Of a DNA stretch of 46,269 nt, positions 1 to 7,871 are shown piece after piece. This stretch comes from Archaeoglobaceae archaeon. GTDB taxonomy: Archaea > Halobacteriota > Archaeoglobi > Archaeoglobales > Archaeoglobaceae. Within the stretch, counting starts at the first letter, position 1, and each line of letters starts with the position of its first letter. Location of the stretch: the NCBI GenBank assembly GCA_026985525.1, contig JALSQI010000027.1:1-46269 (forward strand), read 5' to 3'. The translations under genes were made by a program, and so were the position numbers. Below the pieces are notes generated by a model. It was not told the origin of the DNA, did not search any database, and worked only from the letters and a program-made list of their open reading frames with translations.

Positions 1-23
1 ATGTCTTGTTATATTGAATATTG

Positions 24-178
24 CTCAAAATTTAGAGACTTCTTTCAGCTTCACTCCATCAGCAATCACGAGCACGTCGATATCGCTCTCCTCTTGCGAT
101 AGAATAGAAGTTTGCCTGCTTTCACTTCTAAAGTATCCAACAAGAATTTTTACATTACTATCCAGAAATAATTAAATT
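24..178 (-). pseudogene. Decayed fragment of an MNT-type nucleotidyltransferase
   Basis: The minus strand encodes a short MNT-like piece containing EESDIDVLVIADGV and then LKEVS, ending at a stop near 24-26. The DNA at 52-96 is identical over 45 bases to 708-752 inside the intact MNT gene, and similarity continues over 35-51 versus 691-707 with only transitions. The glycine-serine catalytic motif is missing: the stretch where it should lie reads ILVGYFRSES. The frame is closed by an upstream stop near 175 and has no plausible start. This looks like a remnant of a second HEPN/MNT locus; it may continue beyond the window edge. Confidence 0.6.
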
Positions 179-571
179 TCAAGAGATCTGTTCCAGTACT
201 TCGTACGCCTTTCTCACGAACTCCTCTGCACTTCTTACTATATGTTCTGCCAGCTCATTGTCTATGTCTATTTTTCCCTCGTAATCGGCACTCATTCTGG
301 TGTCGAATGCTAATTTGTACGCTTCAGCGTATGTGTCTTCTATATATCCTTTGTTTACAAATTCAAGGCCAAGCATTCTCAGCACCCCTGAGTGCTTCTT
401 TGGAGCAATGTTCTTGGCTGCTAGCAAAGCCCTGGCGGCGTGGTACATTGCGTAGTAAGCTCTCGATGCTGCACCCCTGTAAAAGCCTTTAGCCAGTAGA
501 AGTCTTGCCTCCTCCAGACACTCCTCAGCAAGAGCAAGCTGTTCCTCAACCTCTTCACGCAAGTTCGACAC
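179..571 (-). CDS. HEPN domain protein (putative toxin of HEPN/MNT pair)
   Basis: This 130-residue, mostly helical protein matches the HEPN family. R37 and H44 form an RX6H motif within SRAYYAMYHAARALL, the signature of HEPN ribonucleases. In the best-studied MNT/HEPN pairs (RX4HXY type) the antitoxin adds AMP to a tyrosine two residues after the histidine. Here that position is alanine (HAA), although tyrosines lie inside the motif, so the modified residue may differ. The gene follows the MNT gene with a 17-base overlap, implying co-translation. The role as RNase toxin is inferred from the family and the pairing. Confidence 0.85.
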   Translation of the reverse strand: MSNLREEVEEQLALAEECLEEARLLLAKGFYRGAASRAYYAMYHAARALLAAKNIAPKKHSGVLRMLGLEFVNKGYIEDTYAEAYKLAFDTRMSADYEGKIDIDNELAEHIVRSAEEFVRKAYEVLEQIS

Positions 572-887
572 CTTCTTCCAGAACCGTTCTGTTAAACGTA
601 AAAGCTCTGCGTTCCTGGAACTCTCTTTCGGTTCGGACTACTGGAGATATAACTTCACCGTACCTGAGCAAAATTCTGGTCGTTATGGAGGAGATTTCCT
701 TCAACCCCACTCCATCAGCAATCACGAGCACGTCGATATCGCTCTCCTCTTGAAAATCACCTCTTGCAACCGAGCCGAACAAAATTATTCTTTTCACTCT
801 ACCTCCGTACTTTTCCTTGAGTTCTCTAACGAACTCCTCAAGGGCTTTTCTCTTGTTCTCCGAAAGACCGAGAGATGATATATCCAT
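555..887 (-). CDS. MNT-domain nucleotidyltransferase (putative antitoxin)
   Basis: This 110-residue protein is a minimal nucleotidyltransferase. It has the GSX10DXD active site: G38-S39 in LFGSVARG and D50/D52 in ESDIDVLV. In HEPN/MNT modules this partner neutralises the HEPN RNase, in several cases by adding AMP. It is the first gene of a two-gene unit with the HEPN gene. A TATA-like stretch lies about 26 bases before the start. A degraded copy of its core is found at 24-178. Confidence 0.87.
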   Translation of the reverse strand: MDISSLGLSENKRKALEEFVRELKEKYGGRVKRIILFGSVARGDFQEESDIDVLVIADGVGLKEISSITTRILLRYGEVISPVVRTEREFQERRAFTFNRTVLEEGVELA

Positions 888-906
888 TGATAGTTGTTCG
901 ATTTTT

Positions 907-919
907 ACATTTTTAACAA
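907..919 (-). promoter_or_regulatory. TATA-like box for the MNT-HEPN unit
   Basis: On the minus strand the sequence TTGTTAAAAATGT is centred about 26 bases before the ATG at 887, the spacing expected for an archaeal promoter driving a leaderless transcript. Confidence 0.4.
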
Positions 920-1029
920 TTTCTCAGATGGTTACAAATCCGAATGTTTTTCTGCTTTATGACTTTTCATTTCTCTTCTGTTGTTATGCTGATTCAGTAC
1001 ATCATATTAGGTTTCGTCTGTATTCTTCT

Positions 1030-1332
1030 TTACTTAAGTGAAACATCTGGAGGTGGCAGAATGCCTTTGAACGGAGCAAAATCGCCATAATCAAAAACGC
1101 CTAAGAAGTCAGATGGAGGTCGTTTTGTCTTCTCCAAGAACTCCACGCGGAATTTTGTGTTTTTATTGTCGAACCCTTTCCCTTTGAAGTCAACCCAAAT
1201 ATTTGTATAACCCCTCCTTTGCGAAATGTGATAAAATCCCTCTTCGCATATCTGATGGATAGTCAAGATCAGGGGGACAAAAATTGTTTTGTCATTTTTT
1301 CTCGTTGAATAAGGCAACAGCATAATTTGCAT
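1030..1332 (-). CDS. Doubtful hypothetical protein, 100 aa
   Basis: This 100-codon open frame is not recognised. There is no ribosome-binding site before either methionine (1332 or 1323), and the protein has no clear hydrophobic segment or motif beyond a proline-rich end (ILPPPDV). It is kept because it is the only sizeable frame in the gap and overlaps nothing. It could be a remnant or chance. Confidence 0.3.
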   Translation of the reverse strand: MQIMLLPYSTRKNDKTIFVPLILTIHQICEEGFYHISQRRGYTNIWVDFKGKGFDNKNTKFRVEFLEKTKRPPSDFLGVFDYGDFAPFKGILPPPDVSLK

Positions 1333-1463
1333 CGAACACTTTGTGTGGAAAAGTTGAGAAAGAGAGAGTTGAAAATTTCAGAGAGAGTTTCAAAATCATC
1401 AATTTCATCAGACGACAAAAAGGCTATGTAAAACGACTTACTTTATTAGTTTTGTTAGGGGAG

Positions 1464-1536
1464 CGCCGCCGGCAGGATTCGAACCTGCGACCATCGGCTT
1501 AACAGGCCGACGCTCTACCAGCTAAGCTACGGCGGC
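1464..1536 (-). tRNA. trnN: tRNA-Asn (GTT)
   Basis: A full cloverleaf reads on the minus strand: acceptor GCCGCCG pairs with CGGCGGC, the D arm is GCTTAGCTGGTAGAGC, the anticodon loop CTGTTAA carries GTT, and the T arm GCAGG/CCTGC encloses TTCGAAT. The discriminator base is G. There is no intron and no encoded CCA. A TATA-like CTTTTAAAC at 1551-1560 precedes it. Confidence 0.96.
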
Positions 1537-1577
1537 TCTGGAATAAGAAAGTTTAAAAGAGCATTTAAACTTTACCC

Positions 1578-2993
1578 TCAGTAAGTCTTTGCCACTGCTA
1601 CAAGCCTGCCCTCCTCACCACAAATTACGCATTTGCCTTTACTTTCCACACTCAGGGGAATTTCCAGCACTTCTCCGAGAACGCTCCCTACTTTGTCCAA
1701 TTCCTCCCCACACCTCTCTGAACGGCATAGGTAAGTTAGAGCTACTCCCTTGCCGACCCATTCAACTAATTTCTCCAAATCTTTACACATTTTTATCCTC
1801 TTTGCCATTTCTTCTACGGCTTTTGTGTACATTCTTTTTCTCATTTCTTTAGCCCACTCTTCTATTTTACTAGAAATTTCATCTCTCTTGACTTTGAACT
1901 TCCTTCTTTCATCCCTAAACGATACAACTACTGTGTTTTCTTCGACCTCTCTTGGCCCCACTTCGATTCTTATTGCCGCACCTTTTAACTCCCACTTGTA
2001 GTATTTAGCTCCCGGCCTTTCTTCACCTTCATCAACGAAAACTCTGTATCTCTTTAACTCTTCACTAATTTCTCTACAAACTCTCAACACTTCTTCTTCT
2101 TTACCTTTGTAGAGAACTGGTATCACTACTATCTGAACTGGTGAAACTTCGAAAGGTAAAACTAAACCTAAGTCATCTCCGTGAATTGATATTAAAGCTG
2201 CGATGCACCTTTCGGAAATGCCGTAACAAGTTTGATAGGCAAAACTGTGTTCCCCGTTAACAGTTTCGTAAGTAATTTCAAAAGTCTTTGCGAAGTTGTC
2301 TCCGAGGTTGTGGACCGTTCCTACTTGAAGAGTTCTTCCATCGGGCATAACTGCGTCAAAAGCTATAGTGTACACAGCTCCGGGGAATTTATCCCATTCA
2401 GGTCTTTTGCAAATTATACACGGAATTGCAAGCCTTTCGTAAAACTCTTTGTAGTACCCAACAGCTTTTTTAACCTGCTCTTCCGCCTCCTCGAAAGTTG
2501 AGTGGACTGTGTGTGCCTCTTTAAACGACGTTATTTCTCTCAGCCTTATTAGGGGACGAGTGTGCTTAGTTTCGTATCTGAACGTATTTACTATCTGGTA
2601 AACCTTTAATGGCAAGTCTGCGTGGCTCCTTATCCACAACTTAAACATCGGGTACATCGCAGTTTCACTCGTAGGCCTTAAAGCTAATTTTACGTCTAAT
2701 TCGTCTTTTCCTCCGTGAGTAACCCAGTAAACTTCATCTTCGAATCCCTTTATGTGTTCTCCTTCCTTTCCAAGCTCTGTTTCTGGAATTAAAGCTGGAA
2801 AGTAAACTTCTTCGTGTTCTCTGTCCATTATTTCCCTTAAAATACTATAGACACTTCTCCTTATTTTAAATCCAAAAGGATACCACACGTAAAGACCTTT
2901 TACCGGATACCTCACGTCCATGATTTCTGCTCTTTGAATTAGCTCGTGATACCACTCTGAAAACTCCTCTTTTGGTGGCAGTTTTTCGCTCAC
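1578..2993 (-). CDS. proS: Proline--tRNA ligase (archaeal/eukaryotic type)
   Basis: ProS charges tRNA-Pro with proline in the cytoplasm. The 471-residue length suits the archaeal-type enzyme, which lacks the bacterial editing insert. Class II motifs are visible: [13 protein letters not shown], then [20 protein letters not shown] (motif 2), and an [15 protein letters not shown] region leading into the anticodon-binding domain. The C-terminal region carries cysteine pairs (CRSERC and CVIC) typical of the zinc-containing tail. Its start overlaps the upstream DUF2103 gene by four bases, so the two are probably co-translated. Confidence 0.97.
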   Translation of the reverse strand: MSEKLPPKEEFSEWYHELIQRAEIMDVRYPVKGLYVWYPFGFKIRRSVYSILREIMDREHEEVYFPALIPETELGKEGEHIKGFEDEVYWVTHGGKDELDVKLALRPTSETAMYPMFKLWIRSHADLPLKVYQIVNTFRYETKHTRPLIRLREITSFKEAHTVHSTFEEAEEQVKKAVGYYKEFYERLAIPCIICKRPEWDKFPGAVYTIAFDAVMPDGRTLQVGTVHNLGDNFAKTFEITYETVNGEHSFAYQTCYGISERCIAALISIHGDDLGLVLPFEVSPVQIVVIPVLYKGKEEEVLRVCREISEELKRYRVFVDEGEERPGAKYYKWELKGAAIRIEVGPREVEENTVVVSFRDERRKFKVKRDEISSKIEEWAKEMRKRMYTKAVEEMAKRIKMCKDLEKLVEWVGKGVALTYLCRSERCGEELDKVGSVLGEVLEIPLSVESKGKCVICGEEGRLVAVAKTY

Positions 2994-3706
2994 GATATCA
3001 CCCCTAAGCTGTTGAGAAGTATTTTCCTTACGAATTCTCCTTCGTCTTTTGTGCAGGCAGTTGTAACTATAAGAACTTTCTGCACACTCGTGCCGTTTAT
3101 GAGTATTGCTCTGATGTTGCCTTTTTCATCACTCCTCGTTAGTTTCAATCTAACTCCTCCACCGCCCGACGCTCCACAGCCCTCTATAACTCCCGGCACG
3201 ATTTTTTTCACGTACTCACACTTCGCAACATCTAATAGAAGTTTTCTACCTTCTCTCCCACCTATGATCGTTGAATGTGCCCCGCCAATTTTTTCGTCCG
3301 GTTTTAATTTAATTTTTCTGAGTTTTCTCTCGATATGTAAGCAAGACTTTACGTTCTCTATTAGCTTCTCTAATTTTCCTTCTAATTTGACGATTTTTAG
3401 ATTTGACAATGCGTATTTCTTTACTAATTCCGCACACAACTCGGCTTTAATGTCTTCTCCAGAAACGAGGACTTCATCTATTCTCCTCCAGTGTATTCTT
3501 TCAGCTACGAGTTCTGCTGAATTCCTTATTGAGTCAGGATGGGCTGAGAAAGAATAGCTTTCCACAACGTTTAAGTCTGCTCTAAAGAAAAACAATCTAA
3601 ACTTATCGTTTAAGTAAACGAGACAGGCATCTACGTTTTTAGTACCACAGTACAAGCAGAATTGAGTAGCATACTCAAGTTCGGCACCACAGTTTCTACA
3701 TTTCAT
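2990..3706 (-). CDS. Zinc-ribbon protein, DUF2103-like
   Basis: This 238-residue protein starts with a zinc ribbon ([19 protein letters not shown]). Its C-terminal half, with [20 protein letters not shown] and the following [18 protein letters not shown], resembles the archaeal DUF2103/COG4031 predicted metal-binding family. The biochemical function is unknown. It lies first in a unit with proS (ATGA-type overlap), which hints at a translation-related role, but that is only context. Confidence 0.7.
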   Translation of the reverse strand: MKCRNCGAELEYATQFCLYCGTKNVDACLVYLNDKFRLFFFRADLNVVESYSFSAHPDSIRNSAELVAERIHWRRIDEVLVSGEDIKAELCAELVKKYALSNLKIVKLEGKLEKLIENVKSCLHIERKLRKIKLKPDEKIGGAHSTIIGGREGRKLLLDVAKCEYVKKIVPGVIEGCGASGGGGVRLKLTRSDEKGNIRAILINGTSVQKVLIVTTACTKDEGEFVRKILLNSLGVIS

Positions 3707-3743
3707 GTTTAAGAGGTAGGGCAGCAGGTGTTTTTATTGATTA

Positions 3744-3818
3744 TAGCGGGGCGTGGATTTGAACCACGGATCTGCGGGTTATGAGCCCGCCGGGATAACC
3801 TGGCTACCCCACCCCGCT
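3744..3818 (-). tRNA. trnM: Initiator tRNA-Met (CAT)
   Basis: The minus strand gives a 75-base cloverleaf with acceptor AGCGGGG pairing CCCCGCT, so the first pair is A1-U72, and discriminator A. The anticodon stem has three G:C pairs (GCGGG / CCCGC) flanking CTCATAA. Both are marks of an archaeal initiator rather than elongator tRNA-Met. There is no intron. Confidence 0.93.
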
Positions 3819-3841
3819 TCGATTTTTTCTTAGTTGTATGG

Positions 3842-3850
3842 ATATATAAA
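3842..3850 (-). promoter_or_regulatory. TATA box of initiator tRNA-Met
   Basis: TTTATATAT on the minus strand is centred about 28 bases before the tRNA 5' end, an almost ideal archaeal TATA box. Confidence 0.75.
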
Positions 3851-3896
3851 GTTCTCGGTCATAAGAACTAAATTCTAAAGCCCGAAACCAACTACT

Positions 3897-4406
3897 ATGA
3901 AATTAATTAGGGGGTTATCAATTGCAATAGCTATTTCAGTTTTGCTTATGTGGGTTCTCGCATTCTACTACTACTTTACCATTCCCAATAGAATAGCTAC
4001 TCACTTCGACATAAATGGCATAGCAAATAGTTATGGTAATAAGTCCACTCTATTTGTAATACCTTTCTCGTTTAGTATCGCACCCTTGCTAATACTAATC
4101 ATAGCGAAGTATAGATTTAAGATAATAAAAAAATATCCATATTTGATAAACCTTCCAGCGTTTTTTTATTTATTTAAGGACGATCAACTTAAAGATTATT
4201 TGATTGACAAGTATTTTGAGGCTATGCTCGGTTACACTTTAATTTTAACACTATCTCTGCTTTTTGCTGAAATTGGAATTTTCGAAGGCTCCCTTTCAGG
4301 AAGATTGCCTAAGTGGTTTGATTTAGTAATTTTAATTCCGATAATAGCCGTAATACCCTACTTGTTTTACCTTAAAAAGCTGTATAGTTTGAGAGATAAT
4401 CGTTGA
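3897..4406 (+). CDS. DUF1648-family membrane protein
   Basis: This 169-residue protein has four hydrophobic segments. Between the first two it carries NRIATHFDINGIANSYGNKS, matching the DUF1648 pattern of a proline/histidine/glycine loop. This domain occurs alone or at the N-terminus of SdpI-like immunity proteins. No function can be assigned. It stands alone between the tRNA and the oxidase genes, followed by an inverted repeat. Confidence 0.75.
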   Translation: MKLIRGLSIAIAISVLLMWVLAFYYYFTIPNRIATHFDINGIANSYGNKSTLFVIPFSFSIAPLLILIIAKYRFKIIKKYPYLINLPAFFYLFKDDQLKDYLIDKYFEAMLGYTLILTLSLLFAEIGIFEGSLSGRLPKWFDLVILIPIIAVIPYLFYLKKLYSLRDNR

Positions 4407-4417
4407 CGTCATTTTTT

Positions 4418-4443
4418 GTTAACTAAGTATTTTAGTAATTAAC
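4418..4443. repeat. Imperfect inverted repeat upstream of cydA
   Basis: GTTAACTAA at 4418-4426 is mirrored by TTAG (4432-4435) and TTAAC (4439-4443), with a 3-base interruption in the second arm. It follows a T6 run (4412-4417), so it may end the DUF1648 transcript or be an operator before the cydAA' promoter. Confidence 0.35.
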
Positions 4444-4462
4444 AAGCACATCTAACCGGATA

Positions 4463-4477
4463 GAAAAACTTAAAACC
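4463..4477 (+). promoter_or_regulatory. Probable TATA box of the cydAA' unit
   Basis: AAAACTTAAAACC lies about 65 bases before the start codon, which would give a leader of roughly 40 bases. The leader ends in a strong ribosome-binding site, GAGGTGGTGG, directly before ATG 4538. Unlike many genes here, cydA therefore appears to have a leader. Confidence 0.45.
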
Positions 4478-4537
4478 AGATGCAATCAAAACAGATATAG
4501 CTGAAATGTTTCACCATTATAATTGTGAGGTGGTGGA

Positions 4538-6043
4538 ATGAACTGGGCGAGCTATCCAGCGTTTGGGGACAGAGTACTTTCGATGATAGGTATAGAAGTG
4601 CACTGGATAATTTTGCAGTACATATTGGGATTACCACTGCTTGCAGTTATAGCAGAAATAATCTGGCTTAAAACGAGAGATGAGAGGTGGCTTAAAGTTG
4701 CAAAAACGATCGCAAAGGGCTTTATAATGGTTTTTGCTGTTGGAGCGGCGATGGGTACGGCAGCGGAGTTTGGTCTTGTTTTGCTCTGGCCAAATCTAAC
4801 AGAAATAGCTGGGAAATACATATACTTCCCGCTGTATGCCGAAATATTTGCTTTTATGATGGAAGTAGTCTTTATATATATGTACTACTATGGATGGGAA
4901 AAATTGCCAGAAAAAGCCCACGTAGTAGTCGGTTTACTTGCGTTGACGGGTGCTTGGTTTTCTGCTACAATGATAGTCAGTGTTAACTGCTACATGCAAG
5001 CTCCTACGGGCATACTGCTCGGAAGTTATGCGAAGGGCTATCCAAAGTTAACACTTTACGTTCCAAGCACGATAGTTTCAGCTTTAAACGTTACAACCCT
5101 TCAATTAGCCGGAATGGATGTGTTGGGAAAAGCTGGTAACAGCGTTATAGTTGCTATGCCAAGTAAAATAGTAAAAGTGATAGTAGCTGACGCAGTCGCA
5201 GGAAAAACTGTATCTCACAGCGTTTTGTGGAAAGTTCTAACACCAGCTGCAAAAACGAAGTTGGCAAACGTAACAGTTATGGCGATTTTAGATGCAATAA
5301 TGTTCGATACAGTTAGGCACATAGGGGTATATACTGTAACTTTCAAATCTCCCGTATTCGCTCCTTCCGTATTACACGCAGTAGGCTCTGGAATTGTTGT
5401 TTCAGCTTTTACAGTCATGGCGTTTTTTGCTTACTCGTTTTACAAGAGGGGTTCCGAGCATGCAAAATTGGGTTACAAGTACGGAGCTGTATTTTCTTTA
5501 ATTTCAATAGTCTATCAGGGTTTTGTAAGCGGACATGAGATGGGAGTTGCTGTTGCAGAGTGGAACAGAGAAAAGTTTGCAGCCATACTTCACGGTTCTC
5601 CACCTTTCGTAGAAAAAATGGAATTAGCTCTGGCAGGAGTTAAAAACATCGTTTCATACAATCAGATACCTCTCTGGCTTAGACCTCCGACTATAATCCA
5701 CTACTTCTACTATACAAAAGTAACTCTTGCAGTTTTGTTAGGTCTTTCTGCCTTAGTAATCGTTTACATGTTGTTCGTGAAAAAGAAAGAATTTTGCAGT
5801 CCATATATGCTAATACTTCCAGTAATTGCTCAGCTTGTAAGTTTTCTTGGATGGGCAGTTAGAGAAGTTGGCAGGAAACCGTGGACTATTTACGGAATAA
5901 TGGATGTAAAAACTGCACACACAATAAACCCTCCACCTCTGTGGGTTGACTTCTTAGTAGAGGCTTACTTTATAGGCTTGTTAATACTACTATGCTACGC
6001 AGTCTATAGATTTCTCTGGAAAGCTGGGGAGGTGAAAGCATGA
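4538..6043 (+). CDS. cydA: bd-type oxygen reductase catalytic subunit CydA (CydAA' type)
   Basis: This 501-residue membrane protein is the heme-bearing subunit that reduces oxygen at the expense of quinol. H22 matches the E. coli H19 heme ligand and H280 (SVLHAVGSG) matches H186. E109 in the FAFMMEVVF helix matches E107. The quinol region keeps K346 (REKFAA) and GRKPW at 445-449 (usual GRQPW). The position of E. coli E257 is Leu351, and that of the heme b558 ligand Met393 appears to be Thr396. An extra loop of roughly 80 residues lies between YMQAPTG (152-158) and H280. The next gene is a paralogue, not CydB, which fits the archaeal CydAA' family described by Murali and colleagues. Confidence 0.9.
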   Translation: MNWASYPAFGDRVLSMIGIEVHWIILQYILGLPLLAVIAEIIWLKTRDERWLKVAKTIAKGFIMVFAVGAAMGTAAEFGLVLLWPNLTEIAGKYIYFPLYAEIFAFMMEVVFIYMYYYGWEKLPEKAHVVVGLLALTGAWFSATMIVSVNCYMQAPTGILLGSYAKGYPKLTLYVPSTIVSALNVTTLQLAGMDVLGKAGNSVIVAMPSKIVKVIVADAVAGKTVSHSVLWKVLTPAAKTKLANVTVMAILDAIMFDTVRHIGVYTVTFKSPVFAPSVLHAVGSGIVVSAFTVMAFFAYSFYKRGSEHAKLGYKYGAVFSLISIVYQGFVSGHEMGVAVAEWNREKFAAILHGSPPFVEKMELALAGVKNIVSYNQIPLWLRPPTIIHYFYYTKVTLAVLLGLSALVIVYMLFVKKKEFCSPYMLILPVIAQLVSFLGWAVREVGRKPWTIYGIMDVKTAHTINPPPLWVDFLVEAYFIGLLILLCYAVYRFLWKAGEVKA

Positions 6044-7122
6044 TACTTGAGTTTTTGGCTTTAACTTTTGGTCTTCACATTCTCTTAGTAAACCTCGCAA
6101 TAGGATTATCGACTGTAATACCTTTGATGAAAAGGGCTGGGGAGAGAGGTAACAAGGAATTAATATTAATTGCGAGAAAGCTAATGAAGTTTTACGCCGC
6201 AACCTATGGACTTGGTGGTGTTTTGGGAACTGCTTTTACCGTGTTTCTATTGAGCTTCTATCCCGGTTTTATAGGCTTGGCTGGAAACATAGCTTTCGTC
6301 CCGTTCGCATTATCGATACTGCTCATATGCCTGCACTTTATATCCATAGTGATATACTGGTACGGCTGGGATAAGCTTTCCCCAGAAACGCACTTTTTGG
6401 CAGGAGTAGCAATGATGACTTCTGCAATCCTTATACCCTTAGGCTTTAGAGCTATATTTGGCTTTTTAAACGCACCCGTAGGTTTAGAATTACAGCCGAA
6501 AATACACCTCGACACATTAAAAGCGCTCAGTAATCCAACGTTTTTAACTCTATACCCCAAGAGCATTTTCGCTTCTTATACTCTAACGTTCTTCTTACTG
6601 TCAGCCGTTTTTGCTAAAAAAGAGATTTCGTTAAAGTTTGCTAAGTATGGGCTTGTAACGCTATCCATAACAGCTTTGCTTGGAATAGCCTACGCTGAAA
6701 CGCTGAGAACTATAGCACCATACAAATTTGCTAACGCTCTTGGATTTCTTTTTGGAATTCAAGCCAAGTACAACGTTGGATGGCTCTTCGCTCTCAAGAT
6801 GCTTTTCGTGACAATTCAGTTCGTTGCTATAGCTTACTTTTTAAAGTCTAAGAGGGCTATTTTTGCTGAGATTGCTGGCGTTTCTGCATCAATATCAGTT
6901 GTCGCAGGTGAACTGCTCAACGCATTTAGCCAGTATCCAATGTTGATAGCAAATGTTTCAGGAATTCCTGCTAACGTTGCTACTCAGCTTGAAAACATTC
7001 TAAACATGGCAAAACCAAATCCATTAACGACTATGAACAGTTTGTACGCTATAACTCTCGCATTTCTAGTCCCTCTACTTGCTTGCTTCGCTTTCTTAGT
7101 TTACATGATAGCAAAAGATTGA
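6040..7122 (+). CDS. CydA' paralogous subunit of the oxygen reductase
   Basis: This 360-residue polytopic protein replaces CydB. Its N-terminal half aligns with the upstream CydA: H13 (FGLHILLVNLAIG) against H22, and YGWDKLSPETH...NAPVG against YGWEKLPEKAH...QAPTG. It lacks other heme-site residues: the E77 and E109 positions are Thr and His, and the H280 position is Ala (SIFASYTL). This is the pattern of CydA', a duplicated and degenerate CydA that pairs with CydA. The start overlaps the cydA stop (ATGA), indicating coupled translation. A CydB label would be a mis-annotation. Confidence 0.85.
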   Translation: MILEFLALTFGLHILLVNLAIGLSTVIPLMKRAGERGNKELILIARKLMKFYAATYGLGGVLGTAFTVFLLSFYPGFIGLAGNIAFVPFALSILLICLHFISIVIYWYGWDKLSPETHFLAGVAMMTSAILIPLGFRAIFGFLNAPVGLELQPKIHLDTLKALSNPTFLTLYPKSIFASYTLTFFLLSAVFAKKEISLKFAKYGLVTLSITALLGIAYAETLRTIAPYKFANALGFLFGIQAKYNVGWLFALKMLFVTIQFVAIAYFLKSKRAIFAEIAGVSASISVVAGELLNAFSQYPMLIANVSGIPANVATQLENILNMAKPNPLTTMNSLYAITLAFLVPLLACFAFLVYMIAKD

Positions 7123-7202
7123 TTTTATAGTAAATTAATTTTTTTAATATACTTTGCACAACTATCGTAACGTAAATATACGAGCTTAAATTCATTATAA
7201 TC

Positions 7203-7871
7203 ATGAACATGGTGGAGCAAAAATATCAACTGATTCCCGGTGTGGAGCTAAGGAAAGGCTCGAACGTTATGATATACGGTCCAACGTTTTCTGGAAAAGC
7301 TATGTTCGCAAAATCCACTTTCAGAAAACTAATCAATTCGAACTATGGCGGTATATACGTTTTGACGAGGGAAACAGCTGAACAGCTAATAGAGTGGCTC
7401 GGTAACGATTACAATCCAAACAAAGTAAAGATAATTGACTGCGTAACTAAATCTATGACTGGAGAGGCTAAGGATACTGCGTCTATAAAGAGAGTGACTG
7501 TTATGGATTTAACTGGAATTTCAGCCAAAATCAGTAAGTTCTTCGAGGAATTCTGGAGGAGCGGAGTGAAAGACGTAATCTTAGTTTTCGATTCTCTCTC
7601 AACTTTGCTTATGTACCTAAACATTCAAACTGTCTTCAGGTTTCTACACATCCTTACTGGCAGGGTTAAGATGACAGGAGCTATAGCTTTCTACATAGTA
7701 GAAGAAGGTATGCACGACGAAAAAACGATAGTCACTTTAAAACAGCTGTTCAACGGCATGATAGAATTTAAAGAAGAAAACGGCAAAAAATACGTTCGCT
7801 TTGTCAGCTCACTCGTTAAAACAGAGTGGTTTGAAATTGTAGTTGATGAAAACAGCGTGGTGATCGCATGA
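7203..7871 (+). CDS. RecA/KaiC-like ATPase
   Basis: This 222-residue single-domain protein belongs to the RecA/KaiC superfamily. The Walker A is GPTFSGKA (26-33), with alanine where Ser/Thr is usual, and the Walker B is ILVFDSLSTLL. It resembles archaeal RAD55/FlaH-like ATPases of unknown role. The gene heads a four-gene unit; its end overlaps the next gene by four bases. A TATA-like GTAAATATACG lies about 26 bases before the ATG. It probably acts with the GTPase fusion downstream; the substrate is unknown. Confidence 0.75.
   Translation: MNMVEQKYQLIPGVELRKGSNVMIYGPTFSGKAMFAKSTFRKLINSNYGGIYVLTRETAEQLIEWLGNDYNPNKVKIIDCVTKSMTGEAKDTASIKRVTVMDLTGISAKISKFFEEFWRSGVKDVILVFDSLSTLLMYLNIQTVFRFLHILTGRVKMTGAIAFYIVEEGMHDEKTIVTLKQLFNGMIEFKEENGKKYVRFVSSLVKTEWFEIVVDENSVVIA

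Larger units (their letters stand above)
888..1463. other. Gene-poor stretch between the TA pair and tRNA-Asn
   Basis: Apart from the doubtful reading frame at 1030-1332, this stretch holds no recognisable gene, RNA or strong repeat. It is AT-rich with T-runs on the plus strand near 900-1035. Together with the MNT remnant at 24-178 it suggests a small zone of decay or turnover. Confidence 0.5.

Noticed and set aside
3012-3557. 181-codon plus-strand frame opposite the DUF2103 gene
   Set aside because: It mirrors the coding strand of a conserved gene and its Ser/Phe/Leu-rich composition is typical of antisense frames here.
6040-7122. Calling this gene cydB
   Set aside because: Its N-terminal half aligns with CydA, including the first His ligand and the YGW-K block, and not with CydB as I know it.
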